14,934 bases of DNA from Flavobacteriales bacterium (GTDB lineage: Bacteria; Bacteroidota; Bacteroidia; Flavobacteriales_D; Crocinitomicaceae), in NCBI GenBank assembly GCA_947461185.1, contig CANHJY010000014.1:1-14934 (forward strand), read 5' to 3'. Made by a program: the position numbers and the translations under genes. The notes under the pieces were generated by a model, which worked only from the letters and a program-made list of their open reading frames with translations, was not told the origin of the DNA and did not search any database. This document shows positions 1-7,483 of this stretch, piece by piece. The stretch's first letter is position 1. The number at the start of each line of letters is the position of its first letter.

Positions 1-1
1 T

Positions 2-1888
2 AACGTGCTATCTGCAACATACCTCGGAACCGCAAACATAGATTTGATATTTTTCATTGAAATAGATCGAAATGATAATGTTTTTGCAGTTGGGACATCA
101 GCGAATGGTACTTTCCCAATTATTAATGCAGCATATTCCAATCCCAATAGTTCACAATTTATAGCCAAGTTAAATCCAAACTTGAATACGGTTTTAAATT
201 CAACTGTTTTTGGAAACGGATCGGGATTTCCAAACATTTCCCCTTCTGCATTTTTAGTAGATATATGTGGAAATGTATATGTCTCAGGTTGGGGAGCGCA
301 CATTTTGCAATCAACTCCAATGACTGGCATGCCTGTTACCTCAAATGCTTTCCTACCCAATCCCCCGAATGGATTTGATTTTTATCTTTTCGTTTTACAA
401 AGAGATTTTGCAGATATTCTTTATGCTTCCTATCTCGGTGGGGCCTCTGCTGCCGAGCATGTTGATGGAGGTACTTCACGATTTGACAAAAATGGTGTGG
501 TTTACCAATCCGTTTGCGCCGGTTGCGGTGGTTTTTCTGATTTTCCAACAACCACTAATGTTTGGTCAAACAACAACTTGAGTCCTAATTGCAATAACAT
601 TCTTTTCAAATTCGATTTTGAGCTGATTCCAAATGCAGAATTCACCGCAGACCAAACCATGGGATGCACAGACTTTGAAGTGACCTTAGATAATTTTTCT
701 ACAGCATCTGACTCTTATTTATGGGATTTTGGAAATGGTGATACAACATCGGTGATTTTCAATCCTACGGTTTTGTATACCCAACCCGGTGAATATGATA
801 TATTTCTTTATGTCACAGACAGTGTATGCCTATTAACTGATACAGCTCAAATTACCATTACCGTATTGGACTCCATTTCTTTGGAAGTTAACGATGTGCA
901 ACCGCTTTGTTCTCCGGTACCGATGACTTTTACAGCAAGTAGTTTTGGGACAGCAAACAATTTTATTTGGTCAAGCTCTTTAAATTTCTCTGACACACTT
1001 AATGTTAATCCTCAAGATTCCACATTGAATATTACACCATCTGGCAGTACTACCTATTATGTTCAAGCCGGAAATGGCTATTGTTCACAAATAGATAGTG
1101 TCACGATTATTTTTACTAGTTCATCTCTTGTACTCTTTGCTAATGATTCCATTTGTGCTGATGAAATCGTATTTGCGAGTGCGACAGATACGAATCCAAT
1201 TATTTCATTTACATATGAATGGGGTCCATCTAACCTACTGACAAGTCCATCCACAGGTACGAGCGCTACTTTTGTCCCCGATAGTTCTCAATTCATTTAC
1301 ATTACTGCATCGGCCTCGAATGGATGTATTATAGAAGATTCTTTATTCATTGCTGTAAGCGAAATTGCTGATGGTACAGTTCAAGCAACTGCATCAGAAT
1401 ATTTAGTTCCAGAAGGTGCAAGTGTTACGTTATTCGGAAATCCTGATAACCTCAACTATTCTTGGACCCCAACTGATGGTTTAACTAATCCAAATTCGCA
1501 GAACACGCAGGCTATTGTAAATCAATCTACCATTTTTACCTTAACCGCGACAGATGGTATTTGCGTGAAATCAGATACTGTTTTGGTGAATACTTACGGT
1601 TTTATTTGTGAGGATAGCTACATTTATATTCCAAATGCATTTACTCCTAATAATGATAGTGAGAACGACGTACTATACGTTAGAGGACAGTTAATTGAAT
1701 CCATGATTTTCAGAGTTTTCGATCGATGGGGAGAAATGGTTTTTGAATCAACAGACAGAAATTATGGTTGGGATGGAACTTTCAGGGGTAAATTAATGGA
1801 TCCTGATGTATATGATTATTATTTACAAGCAGTTTGTATTGACGGTGGCGAAGCCATTATTAAAGGAAATATTACGTTAATGCGTTAA
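2..1888 (+). CDS. Secreted beta-propeller/PKD/gliding-motility-associated C-terminal (CHU_C, T9SS type B) protein, 5' partial
   Basis: The frame is open to the window edge (codon at 2-4 is Asn), so the GTG at base 5 is probably internal and the gene begins upstream. Counting that GTG as residue 1, about residues 1-200 hold SBBP-type beta-propeller repeats (ATYLGTANID, NVYVSGWGAH, LYASYLGGAS). Residues about 210-290 form a PKD domain with the hallmark YLWDFGNGDTTS. Three Ig-like or PKD-like repeats follow (for example YSWTPTDGLTNP), and residues about 535-627 are a CHU_C domain (IPNAFTPNNDSENDVLYVRG, FDRWGEMVF, YGWDGTFRG). CHU_C is the T9SS type B sorting signal, so the protein should be exported and attached to or released from the surface. 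Large proteins of this design are usually adhesins or gliding-linked surface proteins; the exact role is unknown. It ends 9 bases before the M42 peptidase gene. Confidence 0.88.
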   Translation, partial: NVLSATYLGTANIDLIFFIEIDRNDNVFAVGTSANGTFPIINAAYSNPNSSQFIAKLNPNLNTVLNSTVFGNGSGFPNISPSAFLVDICGNVYVSGWGAHILQSTPMTGMPVTSNAFLPNPPNGFDFYLFVLQRDFADILYASYLGGASAAEHVDGGTSRFDKNGVVYQSVCAGCGGFSDFPTTTNVWSNNNLSPNCNNILFKFDFELIPNAEFTADQTMGCTDFEVTLDNFSTASDSYLWDFGNGDTTSVIFNPTVLYTQPGEYDIFLYVTDSVCLLTDTAQITITVLDSISLEVNDVQPLCSPVPMTFTASSFGTANNFIWSSSLNFSDTLNVNPQDSTLNITPSGSTTYYVQAGNGYCSQIDSVTIIFTSSSLVLFANDSICADEIVFASATDTNPIISFTYEWGPSNLLTSPSTGTSATFVPDSSQFIYITASASNGCIIEDSLFIAVSEIADGTVQATASEYLVPEGASVTLFGNPDNLNYSWTPTDGLTNPNSQNTQAIVNQSTIFTLTATDGICVKSDTVLVNTYGFICEDSYIYIPNAFTPNNDSENDVLYVRGQLIESMIFRVFDRWGEMVFESTDRNYGWDGTFRGKLMDPDVYDYYLQAVCIDGGEAIIKGNITLMR

Positions 1889-1897
1889 ATCAATTTT

Positions 1898-2977
1898 ATG
1901 AAAAAAATCATCACTTCACAATCAGAAAAGTTTTTAGAAAAATATTTGAATAATCCAAGTCCAACTGGCTTTGAGTCTGAAGGTCAAAAACTTTGGCTGA
2001 ATTACCTTAAACCATATATAGATGACTATTTTACAGATAATTACGGCTCAGTAGTAGGCGTTATCAATCCAAAAGAAAATTATAAAGTTGTCATTGAAGC
2101 ACACGCAGATGAGATTTCTTGGTTTGTACACTACATCACTAAAGACGGTTTCATTTACTTGAGAAGGAATGGCGGTTCCGATCACATGATTGCACCCTCC
2201 AAAAGGGTAAACATTCATACAGATAAAGGCATAGTCAAAGCTATTTTTGGATGGCCAGCAATCCACATGAGACAACAAAAGGAGGAAACACCAAGTTTAA
2301 AAAACATATTTCTTGATTGCGGTTGCGATTCAAAAGAAGCGGTCGAAAAACTAGGCGTGCATGTGGGATGTGTTGTTACCTTCGAAGATGAATTTATGAT
2401 TTTAAATAAAAATCGATACGTCGGTAGAGCTCTCGATAATAGAATGGGTGGATTCATGATTGCTGAAGTGGCTCGTCTGCTTAAAGAGAATAAAGATAAA
2501 TTACCATTTGGATTATATATTGTTAATTCTGTTCAGGAAGAAATTGGATTAAGGGGGGCTGAAATGATTGCACATCGCATCAAACCGGATGTTGCAATTA
2601 TAACTGATGTTTGTCATGATACGCATACCCCAATGGTTGACAAAATTGAAAATGGCGATTTGAAATCAGGAGATGGACCGGTTTTGACCTATGGACCCGC
2701 TGTTCAGAATAATTTATTGAAGCAAATAATAGAAACAGCTGAAAAATCTAAAATTCCATTCCAAAGAGCAGCTGCCTCGCGCTCAACAGGAACAGATACC
2801 GACGCTTTTGCCTATTCCAATGAAGGTGTTTCGAGTGCACTCATTTCCTTACCATTGCGTTATATGCATACAACCGTTGAAACCGTTAGGAAAGAAGATG
2901 TGGAAAACACCATTCAGTTAATATACGAAACCATTAAAGGTATTAAAAACGGTCAGGATTTTCGATATTTTAAATAA
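1898..2977 (+). CDS. M42 family metallo-aminopeptidase (glutamyl/leucyl aminopeptidase type)
   Basis: A cytoplasmic 359-residue protein with no signal peptide, of normal length for the M42 family, which form tetrahedral aminopeptidases that remove N-terminal residues from peptides. The dinuclear metal site and catalytic residues are visible. H69 and D71 lie in VIEAHADEISW, D180 in GRALDNRMGG (bridging Asp), E214 and E215 in SVQEEIGLRGA (general base plus metal ligand), D237 in ITDVCHDT, and H324 in RYMHTTVETV. The sequence GTDTDAF (298-304) is also typical of the family. The start ATG lies 9 bases after the stop of the preceding surface-protein gene, so the two may share a transcript, although the functions are not obviously linked. 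Substrate preference cannot be read from the sequence; family annotations as endoglucanase (CelM) are historical. Confidence 0.93.
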   Translation: MKKIITSQSEKFLEKYLNNPSPTGFESEGQKLWLNYLKPYIDDYFTDNYGSVVGVINPKENYKVVIEAHADEISWFVHYITKDGFIYLRRNGGSDHMIAPSKRVNIHTDKGIVKAIFGWPAIHMRQQKEETPSLKNIFLDCGCDSKEAVEKLGVHVGCVVTFEDEFMILNKNRYVGRALDNRMGGFMIAEVARLLKENKDKLPFGLYIVNSVQEEIGLRGAEMIAHRIKPDVAIITDVCHDTHTPMVDKIENGDLKSGDGPVLTYGPAVQNNLLKQIIETAEKSKIPFQRAAASRSTGTDTDAFAYSNEGVSSALISLPLRYMHTTVETVRKEDVENTIQLIYETIKGIKNGQDFRYFK

Positions 2978-3035
2978 TTCGATTCTGAATCATTTTCAAA
3001 TTGTACATTTACCAATCAAATAATTAACCAATACT

Positions 3036-5051
3036 ATGAAGAAAATTTACTACCTCTTGGGTTGTGTTGCATTGTCAAGCGTTGCAAATGCCCAATTATT
3101 TACAGATGACTTTGAAAGCTACAACACTGGTGCTTTAGGACCTCAATCAACATCATGGACTACATGGAGCGGAACTGAAGGTGGTGCTGAAGACGGAATT
3201 GTTTCAACGGCACAAGCAAGTTCTGGTACAAAATCAATTTATTTTAATTCAACGGCAGCCGGTGGCGGTCCACAAGATTGTGTTCTAGATTTCGGACCAG
3301 TTTACAATTCTGGAGTTTTTACTTACCAATCTGATTTCTTTGTTAATGCTACGAAAAGTGCCTATTTCAATTTTCAAGCTTCTCAAACAATTGGTCAAAC
3401 TTGGGCATTGAACGTTAATATGTCTGGAAATTCGATTTCTATCGACGATGGAATCACACCTGATTTGGCAATTGGATCATATACCTCAGGAACATGGTTT
3501 ACACTTAAAATTGAAGCTAATTTAACTTTAGGCTTGTGGAAAGCATATGTTGATGGAACATTAATAGGTGTTTGGGAAAATGGAATCAATTCATTGGCTT
3601 CAATAGATTTATTTCCGCTTCAAGGAAGCCAATTTTATGTTGATGATGTAAGTTTTGATCAAACTCCTTACACTATTTCTGCAACGAACGCTGCAATATC
3701 CGGATTGAATATGGACGGAAATATTGCTACCCAAGTTGTAAATCCAGTCATCACGGTAATGAACGCTGGAACAACTGCATTGAATTCATTCGATGTAACA
3801 TTGAATTATAACGGATCGAACATCACTCAAAATATTACAGGTATCAATCTGGCTTCATTGGCTTCATATCCTGTAACTTTTAATGGAGTTGTTTTGGCTG
3901 CAGGGAACCTTCCAGTAACCGCTACAGTTTCTAATGTTAATGGTGCGTCCTCAGATGATATTGCTGCTGATAATTCAGCAACTATTAATATAAACCCTGT
4001 TGTTCCAGCATTAGGAAAAATGGTTGTAGGTGAAGAAGGTACTGGAACATGGTGTCAGTGGTGTCCTAGAGGAGCTGTCTATATGGATTTATTCGAACAA
4101 GAATACGATCAGTTCTGGGCTGGAATTGCAGTTCATAATGCTGACCCAATGACAGTTACAGATTATGACGCTGCAATTGGTGGATTAATTGGTGGTTATC
4201 CTAGTGCCTTGGTTGATAGAGGTTCAGAAGTTGACCCGTCAGGAATGGGTAATCAATTTTTCCAAAGACTTCAATCTGCACCAAGGGCATTGATTCAAAA
4301 TGGTGCTACTTGGGATCCAGCAACAAGAATGTTGTATGTATCTGTAACAGCTAATTTCCAAAATGCTGCTGATAACAACTACAAATTAGCTTGTGTCCTT
4401 ACAGAAGATGATGTAACCGGAACCGGTGCAGGATGGAGTCAATCGAATGCCTACGCAGGTGGTGGTAATGGAGTAATGGGTGGTTTTGAATCTCTTCCTA
4501 ACCCTGTACCAGCAGCACAAATGGTATATAACCACGTGGCAAGAGCTATTTTACCATCATTTAACGGTTTTGCCAATAGCTTTCCTGCTTTCGTAAGCAG
4601 CGGTGAATCGCATACCGTTAATTTCCTTTTCATTCTTCCTGCAGGTTGGGATGAAAATAACATACATATTATTGGTATGTTAATCGATCCAAACGGAGGA
4701 ATTGACAATGCTGGAAAAGCAACAATTCCAGAAGCAGTTGACAATGGTTATGTTTATGGAACTGTTGCTAATGTTGCTGAAATGGATTTGAGCCAACCTG
4801 ATGCTATTTTTGCAATTGCGCCTAATCCAGCAACAAATTCAACTGTGCTATCAATCAATTTGAGTCAAGAGGCTGAAATCGGTTTGTCAATTTTAGACAT
4901 GTCAGGTAAAGTATTAGCTGAAAGAAATTACGGCAACCTTAATGGTTCCTCAACTATTTCCTTAAACACTTCTACTTTAAACCCAGGTGTTTATTTGGTA
5001 AATCTTACCGTTAATGGTGAAAGTTTGGTGAAACGTTTGGTTATTGAATAA
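3036..5051 (+). CDS. Secreted Omp28-like/thioredoxin-fold protein with T9SS type A sorting domain
   Basis: The 671-residue product starts with a signal peptide (MKKIYYLLG...SSVANAQ, cleavage near residue 20). Residues about 21-215 look like a concanavalin/LamG-type beta-sandwich (starting DDFESYNTG and ending VDDVSFD). Residues about 216-320 resemble a CARDB/Ig-like adhesion module (NPVITVMNAGTTALNSFDV). Residues about 325-565 resemble the Omp28-related thioredoxin-like family, with a C340-Q-W-C343 motif in GTWCQWCPRG. Residues about 592-671 are a T9SS type A sorting domain (APNPATNSTV, LDMSGKVL, GVYLVNLTVNG, ending KRLVIE). Expected location is the cell surface or medium. The CxxC suggests redox or disulfide chemistry, but this family has no firmly known activity. 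A 58-base gap precedes it and a strong terminator follows, so it is probably the last gene of its unit. Confidence 0.85.
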   Translation: MKKIYYLLGCVALSSVANAQLFTDDFESYNTGALGPQSTSWTTWSGTEGGAEDGIVSTAQASSGTKSIYFNSTAAGGGPQDCVLDFGPVYNSGVFTYQSDFFVNATKSAYFNFQASQTIGQTWALNVNMSGNSISIDDGITPDLAIGSYTSGTWFTLKIEANLTLGLWKAYVDGTLIGVWENGINSLASIDLFPLQGSQFYVDDVSFDQTPYTISATNAAISGLNMDGNIATQVVNPVITVMNAGTTALNSFDVTLNYNGSNITQNITGINLASLASYPVTFNGVVLAAGNLPVTATVSNVNGASSDDIAADNSATININPVVPALGKMVVGEEGTGTWCQWCPRGAVYMDLFEQEYDQFWAGIAVHNADPMTVTDYDAAIGGLIGGYPSALVDRGSEVDPSGMGNQFFQRLQSAPRALIQNGATWDPATRMLYVSVTANFQNAADNNYKLACVLTEDDVTGTGAGWSQSNAYAGGGNGVMGGFESLPNPVPAAQMVYNHVARAILPSFNGFANSFPAFVSSGESHTVNFLFILPAGWDENNIHIIGMLIDPNGGIDNAGKATIPEAVDNGYVYGTVANVAEMDLSQPDAIFAIAPNPATNSTVLSINLSQEAEIGLSILDMSGKVLAERNYGNLNGSSTISLNTSTLNPGVYLVNLTVNGESLVKRLVIE

Positions 5052-5077
5052 AACAAAAACCATAATTTAATAAATTT

Positions 5078-5102
5078 AAGGGCGCTTGTCGCCCTTTTTT
5101 TT
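5078..5102 (+). terminator. Rho-independent terminator after the Omp28-like gene
   Basis: A perfect stem, AGGGCG at 5079-5084 with CGCCCT at 5090-5095 and a 5-base loop (CTTGT), is followed by an unbroken run of eight T (5095-5102). It lies 27 bases after the stop codon at 5051. This is a textbook intrinsic terminator on the + strand and ends the upstream unit before the small membrane-protein gene. Confidence 0.9.
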
Positions 5103-5127
5103 GTTTCAAAAATTAAGAATTTTAAGG

Positions 5128-5135
5128 TAATTTTG
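5128..5135 (+). promoter_or_regulatory. Candidate Bacteroidetes -7 promoter element (TAATTTTG)
   Basis: The octamer TAATTTTG matches the Bacteroidetes TAnnTTTG -7 consensus exactly and lies just after the terminator, with a TTTG at 5100-5103 (24-base spacing, slightly long) as a possible -33 element. It ends only 4 bases before the ATG at 5140, which would imply an almost leaderless transcript. An AAGG at 5124-5127 instead looks like a weak ribosome-binding site, which would contradict that reading. Such AT-rich octamers arise by chance often, so this is tentative. Confidence 0.3.
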
Positions 5136-5139
5136 ATTC

Positions 5140-5706
5140 ATGAAGTGGATAGGAAATCGAATCAGTTTTGTGGATGAAAAACTAAAAACAACCATTGTAA
5201 TTCGTCCAGAAACGAGCATTTGGATACAAGCCATAATGGGTGCTTGGGTTGCAATGTGGATGGTAATCGGGGGAACAGTCATTTGGTCTATTTTTACTAT
5301 GATGCTCTCCAACCAAGAAAAAATAATCTTATATGTTTTCCTTTCATTTTGGTTTTATTATGCAATTAGGGTCATGCGATCATTTCTTTGGTTGAGATGG
5401 GGAAAAGAACTATTGAAAATTGATGAAGTTGCCCTTTTTTATAAAAAATCAATAAAAAGTTATGGCAGTTCAAAACCCTATTATTTTGAAAACATTAAAA
5501 AAATATCATTAGATATACCAAAAGAAAGGTCGCTTCAAATAGCTTGGGAATCATCTCCTTGGATTAGAGGGGGTGAACGAATTTCATTCGAATACATGGG
5601 TAAAGTTGTGAAAATCGGTCAAAAACTTAATGAAAAAGATGCCAAATTGTTATTTCAATTGGTAACTAAAAAAATTGAAGAAAGGCTCAAAAAAAGGAAG
5701 GATTAA
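5140..5706 (+). CDS. Small inner-membrane protein with two TM helices and a C-terminal PH-like domain (hypothetical)
   Basis: The 188-residue product is not recognised as a named family. Residues about 27-55 (WIQAIMGAWVAMWMVIGG...) and about 61-80 (IILYVFLSFWFYYAIRV) form two hydrophobic helices joined by a very short turn, making a membrane hairpin. The remaining ~105 residues are soluble and begin LRWGKELLKIDEVALFYKK. The pattern of strands there followed by a C-terminal helix (DAKLLFQLVTKKIEERLKK) resembles bacterial PH-like domains of small membrane proteins, but this is inference from pattern only. The C terminus is very basic. It stands alone between a terminator upstream and a 160-base AT-rich gap downstream. 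Confidence 0.7.
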   Translation: MKWIGNRISFVDEKLKTTIVIRPETSIWIQAIMGAWVAMWMVIGGTVIWSIFTMMLSNQEKIILYVFLSFWFYYAIRVMRSFLWLRWGKELLKIDEVALFYKKSIKSYGSSKPYYFENIKKISLDIPKERSLQIAWESSPWIRGGERISFEYMGKVVKIGQKLNEKDAKLLFQLVTKKIEERLKKRKD

Positions 5707-5866
5707 TTTGAAAGATTTTTTTGTTAATTACATTCAAGAAAATAACATTCATTGTTCGGCATTCATAAATAAGTATTTCATTCAAATTCATAATTTCAAA
5801 TTAATTAATTATTTGTAATTTCGAGTTGCTACTCAATATATTTCATTAATAATCAACCTATAAATT

Positions 5867-6820
5867 ATGTTAAGAATTTCTTTTTTCTTCTTGTTTAATA
5901 TTTTAAGCCTTTCAGTATTTTCACAAATGCCTGGGCAAACCGAACTCGAAAATGCCATTGATGCGTACAATAATGAAAATTATCAAACTTGGTATGACGA
6001 GAGCCTGAAAGCTGCGAATAAAGGTAATGCAGAAGGAATGCTAAACGTAGCTTATGCAATTGACCCCTATTATGCTGATCGATTTCCTTTTCCACTAAAT
6101 AAAGATGCAGCTAAAGCCTTGGAATATTATAAAAAAAGTGGTGATGCCGGCAATGTAGAAGGAGCCTACACCACGGGGGAATTATATAGATTAGGTGAGG
6201 GAACAACCAAAAACGAAGAACAAGCTATAGTTTACTACAAGAAGGCATACGAACTTGGACATCCAGAAGCAGCGAATACCATCTATCAAATGGTTGGAAA
6301 AGACAAGTATCTTTTGTATTTATCAGATTGTGTTGCGAGGAAAAATTATGAAGCTGCCAAAGAATTAGCCATCATATACATATCAGGAGAAATGGTAGAT
6401 GCAAATATTGCAGAAGCCATGAAATACTTGGAACTTGGGGATAAAGGAAATCATGGTGGCTGTCAATATGTATTAGGCTACCTATATAGAAATGGCTTTA
6501 AAAAAGCTCCGGACGGCGTAGTTTCGCTTTCTAATGAGAACGCAGATGTTGAAAAAGCGGTATATTATTTTAATATTGCCGCAAATAATGGAAGCACAGA
6601 AGCGCTGAACAATTTAGGTGAAATGTACATGAGTGGTATGGAAATAAGCGAGGATTTTGAAAAATCTTTTGCAAATTTTGAGAAATCTTGCGAACTTAAT
6701 AACGGTTATGGATGCTACATGTGCGGAATGATGATTTCAACAGGTTATGTTTCGAGAAATCAAGAAGATGTGGAATTTTATGTAAACAAAGCTTTAGACT
6801 TAGGTTATACACCAGAATAA
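5867..6820 (+). CDS. Exported Sel1-like repeat (TPR-family) protein
   Basis: A 317-residue protein with a signal peptide (MLRISFFFLFNILSLSVFSQ, cleavage near 20), so periplasmic or outer-membrane associated. Several Sel1-like repeats are visible: about 45-90 (AANKGNAEGMLNVAYAID, AAKALEYYKKSGDAG), about 90-130 (GNVEGAYTTGELYRLGEGTT, AIVYYKKAYELG), about 180-240 (AEAMKYLELGDKGNHGGCQY, AVYYFNIAANNG) and 243-312 (STEALNNLGEMYMSGM, SFANFEKSCELNNGYGCYMC). The last repeats hold spaced cysteines (C275, C283, C286), recalling the disulfide-stapled Helicobacter cysteine-rich Sel1 proteins. Sel1 proteins act as scaffolds for other proteins; no partner is evident. The ATG at 5867 is chosen because it gives a complete signal peptide. 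Confidence 0.85.
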   Translation: MLRISFFFLFNILSLSVFSQMPGQTELENAIDAYNNENYQTWYDESLKAANKGNAEGMLNVAYAIDPYYADRFPFPLNKDAAKALEYYKKSGDAGNVEGAYTTGELYRLGEGTTKNEEQAIVYYKKAYELGHPEAANTIYQMVGKDKYLLYLSDCVARKNYEAAKELAIIYISGEMVDANIAEAMKYLELGDKGNHGGCQYVLGYLYRNGFKKAPDGVVSLSNENADVEKAVYYFNIAANNGSTEALNNLGEMYMSGMEISEDFEKSFANFEKSCELNNGYGCYMCGMMISTGYVSRNQEDVEFYVNKALDLGYTPE

Positions 6821-6840
6821 ACTTTTATCAAAAAACAAGT

Positions 6841-7473
6841 TTGTTAATTCAACTCGAAACATATTACGAAAATCTTCTTAAATGGAAAGCCGAATTATTG
6901 CTTTTAAGAAAAATTTGTATTTCTTGTGAACTCAATGAAGAGTTAAAATGGAAAGCACCTTGCTTCACTTTTAACAGCAAAAACATTCTGATTCTTCACG
7001 TATTTAAAGACTATTGCGGAATTGGCTTTTTTAAAGGGGCATTAATCAAAGACCAAAATAACCTGCTCGAATTTCCAGGAGAAAATTCTCAGCATTCTAA
7101 AATATTTAAGTTCAAATCTCATGAAGATATCCTTTCTTTAGAAGATGATATCAGAACTTATATTTTTGAAGCTATAGCAATAGAAAAAAAAGGGTTGAAG
7201 TTGGTTCCTCAAAACACTCCAATAGAATTACCAAAAGAATTAACTGCAGCTTTTAAAGAAAACTCGACATTCAAAGAGGCATTCGATGCCTTAAGTCCTG
7301 GAAAAAAAAGAGGTTATTTATTGTTTTTTAAGGGCGCAAAACAAAGCCAAACCAGATTGGATCGCATTCACAAAATGATGGATCGCATTTTACTGGGGAA
7401 AGGAATTCAAGATTGTACTTGTGGCCTTTCGAAAAAAATGCCAAGATGCGATGGTTCGCATAAATATATTTAG
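6841..7473 (+). CDS. DUF1801/YdeI-like protein with C-terminal CDGSH-type [2Fe-2S] motif, probable TTG start
   Basis: With a TTG start at 6841 the product has 210 residues and no signal peptide. Residues about 1-115 match the DUF1801 (YdhG/YdeI-like) pattern: ELNEELKWKAPCFTFNSKNI, then FKDYCGIGFFKGALIKD. Residues about 125-185 carry the YdeI-like second domain (IELPKELTAAFKEN, AFDALSPGKKRGYLLFF). The C terminus CTCGLSKKMPRCDGSH fits the CDGSH iron-sulfur signature C-x-C-x2-(S/T)-x3-P-x-C-D-G-(S/A/T)-H exactly, with C192, C194, C203 and H207 as ligands. The frame has no ATG near the family's normal N terminus; the only ATG lies at 6712, 109 bases inside the Sel1 gene and encoding an unrelated Cys/Arg-rich stretch, so TTG is favoured. 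Function is unknown; a redox or metal-linked cytoplasmic role is inferred. It ends 10 bases before the next gene. Confidence 0.8.
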   Translation: MLIQLETYYENLLKWKAELLLLRKICISCELNEELKWKAPCFTFNSKNILILHVFKDYCGIGFFKGALIKDQNNLLEFPGENSQHSKIFKFKSHEDILSLEDDIRTYIFEAIAIEKKGLKLVPQNTPIELPKELTAAFKENSTFKEAFDALSPGKKRGYLLFFKGAKQSQTRLDRIHKMMDRILLGKGIQDCTCGLSKKMPRCDGSHKYI

Positions 7474-7483
7474 TTTATTAAGC

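Noticed and set aside
5848..5857. Ten-base sequence AATAATCAAC that recurs at 8809-8818 and 14588-14597 in intergenic DNA
   Set aside because: Three copies in AT-rich spacers at different distances from start codons can arise by chance; no consistent position or orientation supports a regulatory element.
7421..7483. Upstream in-frame ATG for the cyanophycinase-like gene
   Set aside because: It lies inside the CDGSH gene; the ATG at 7484 immediately precedes a full signal peptide.
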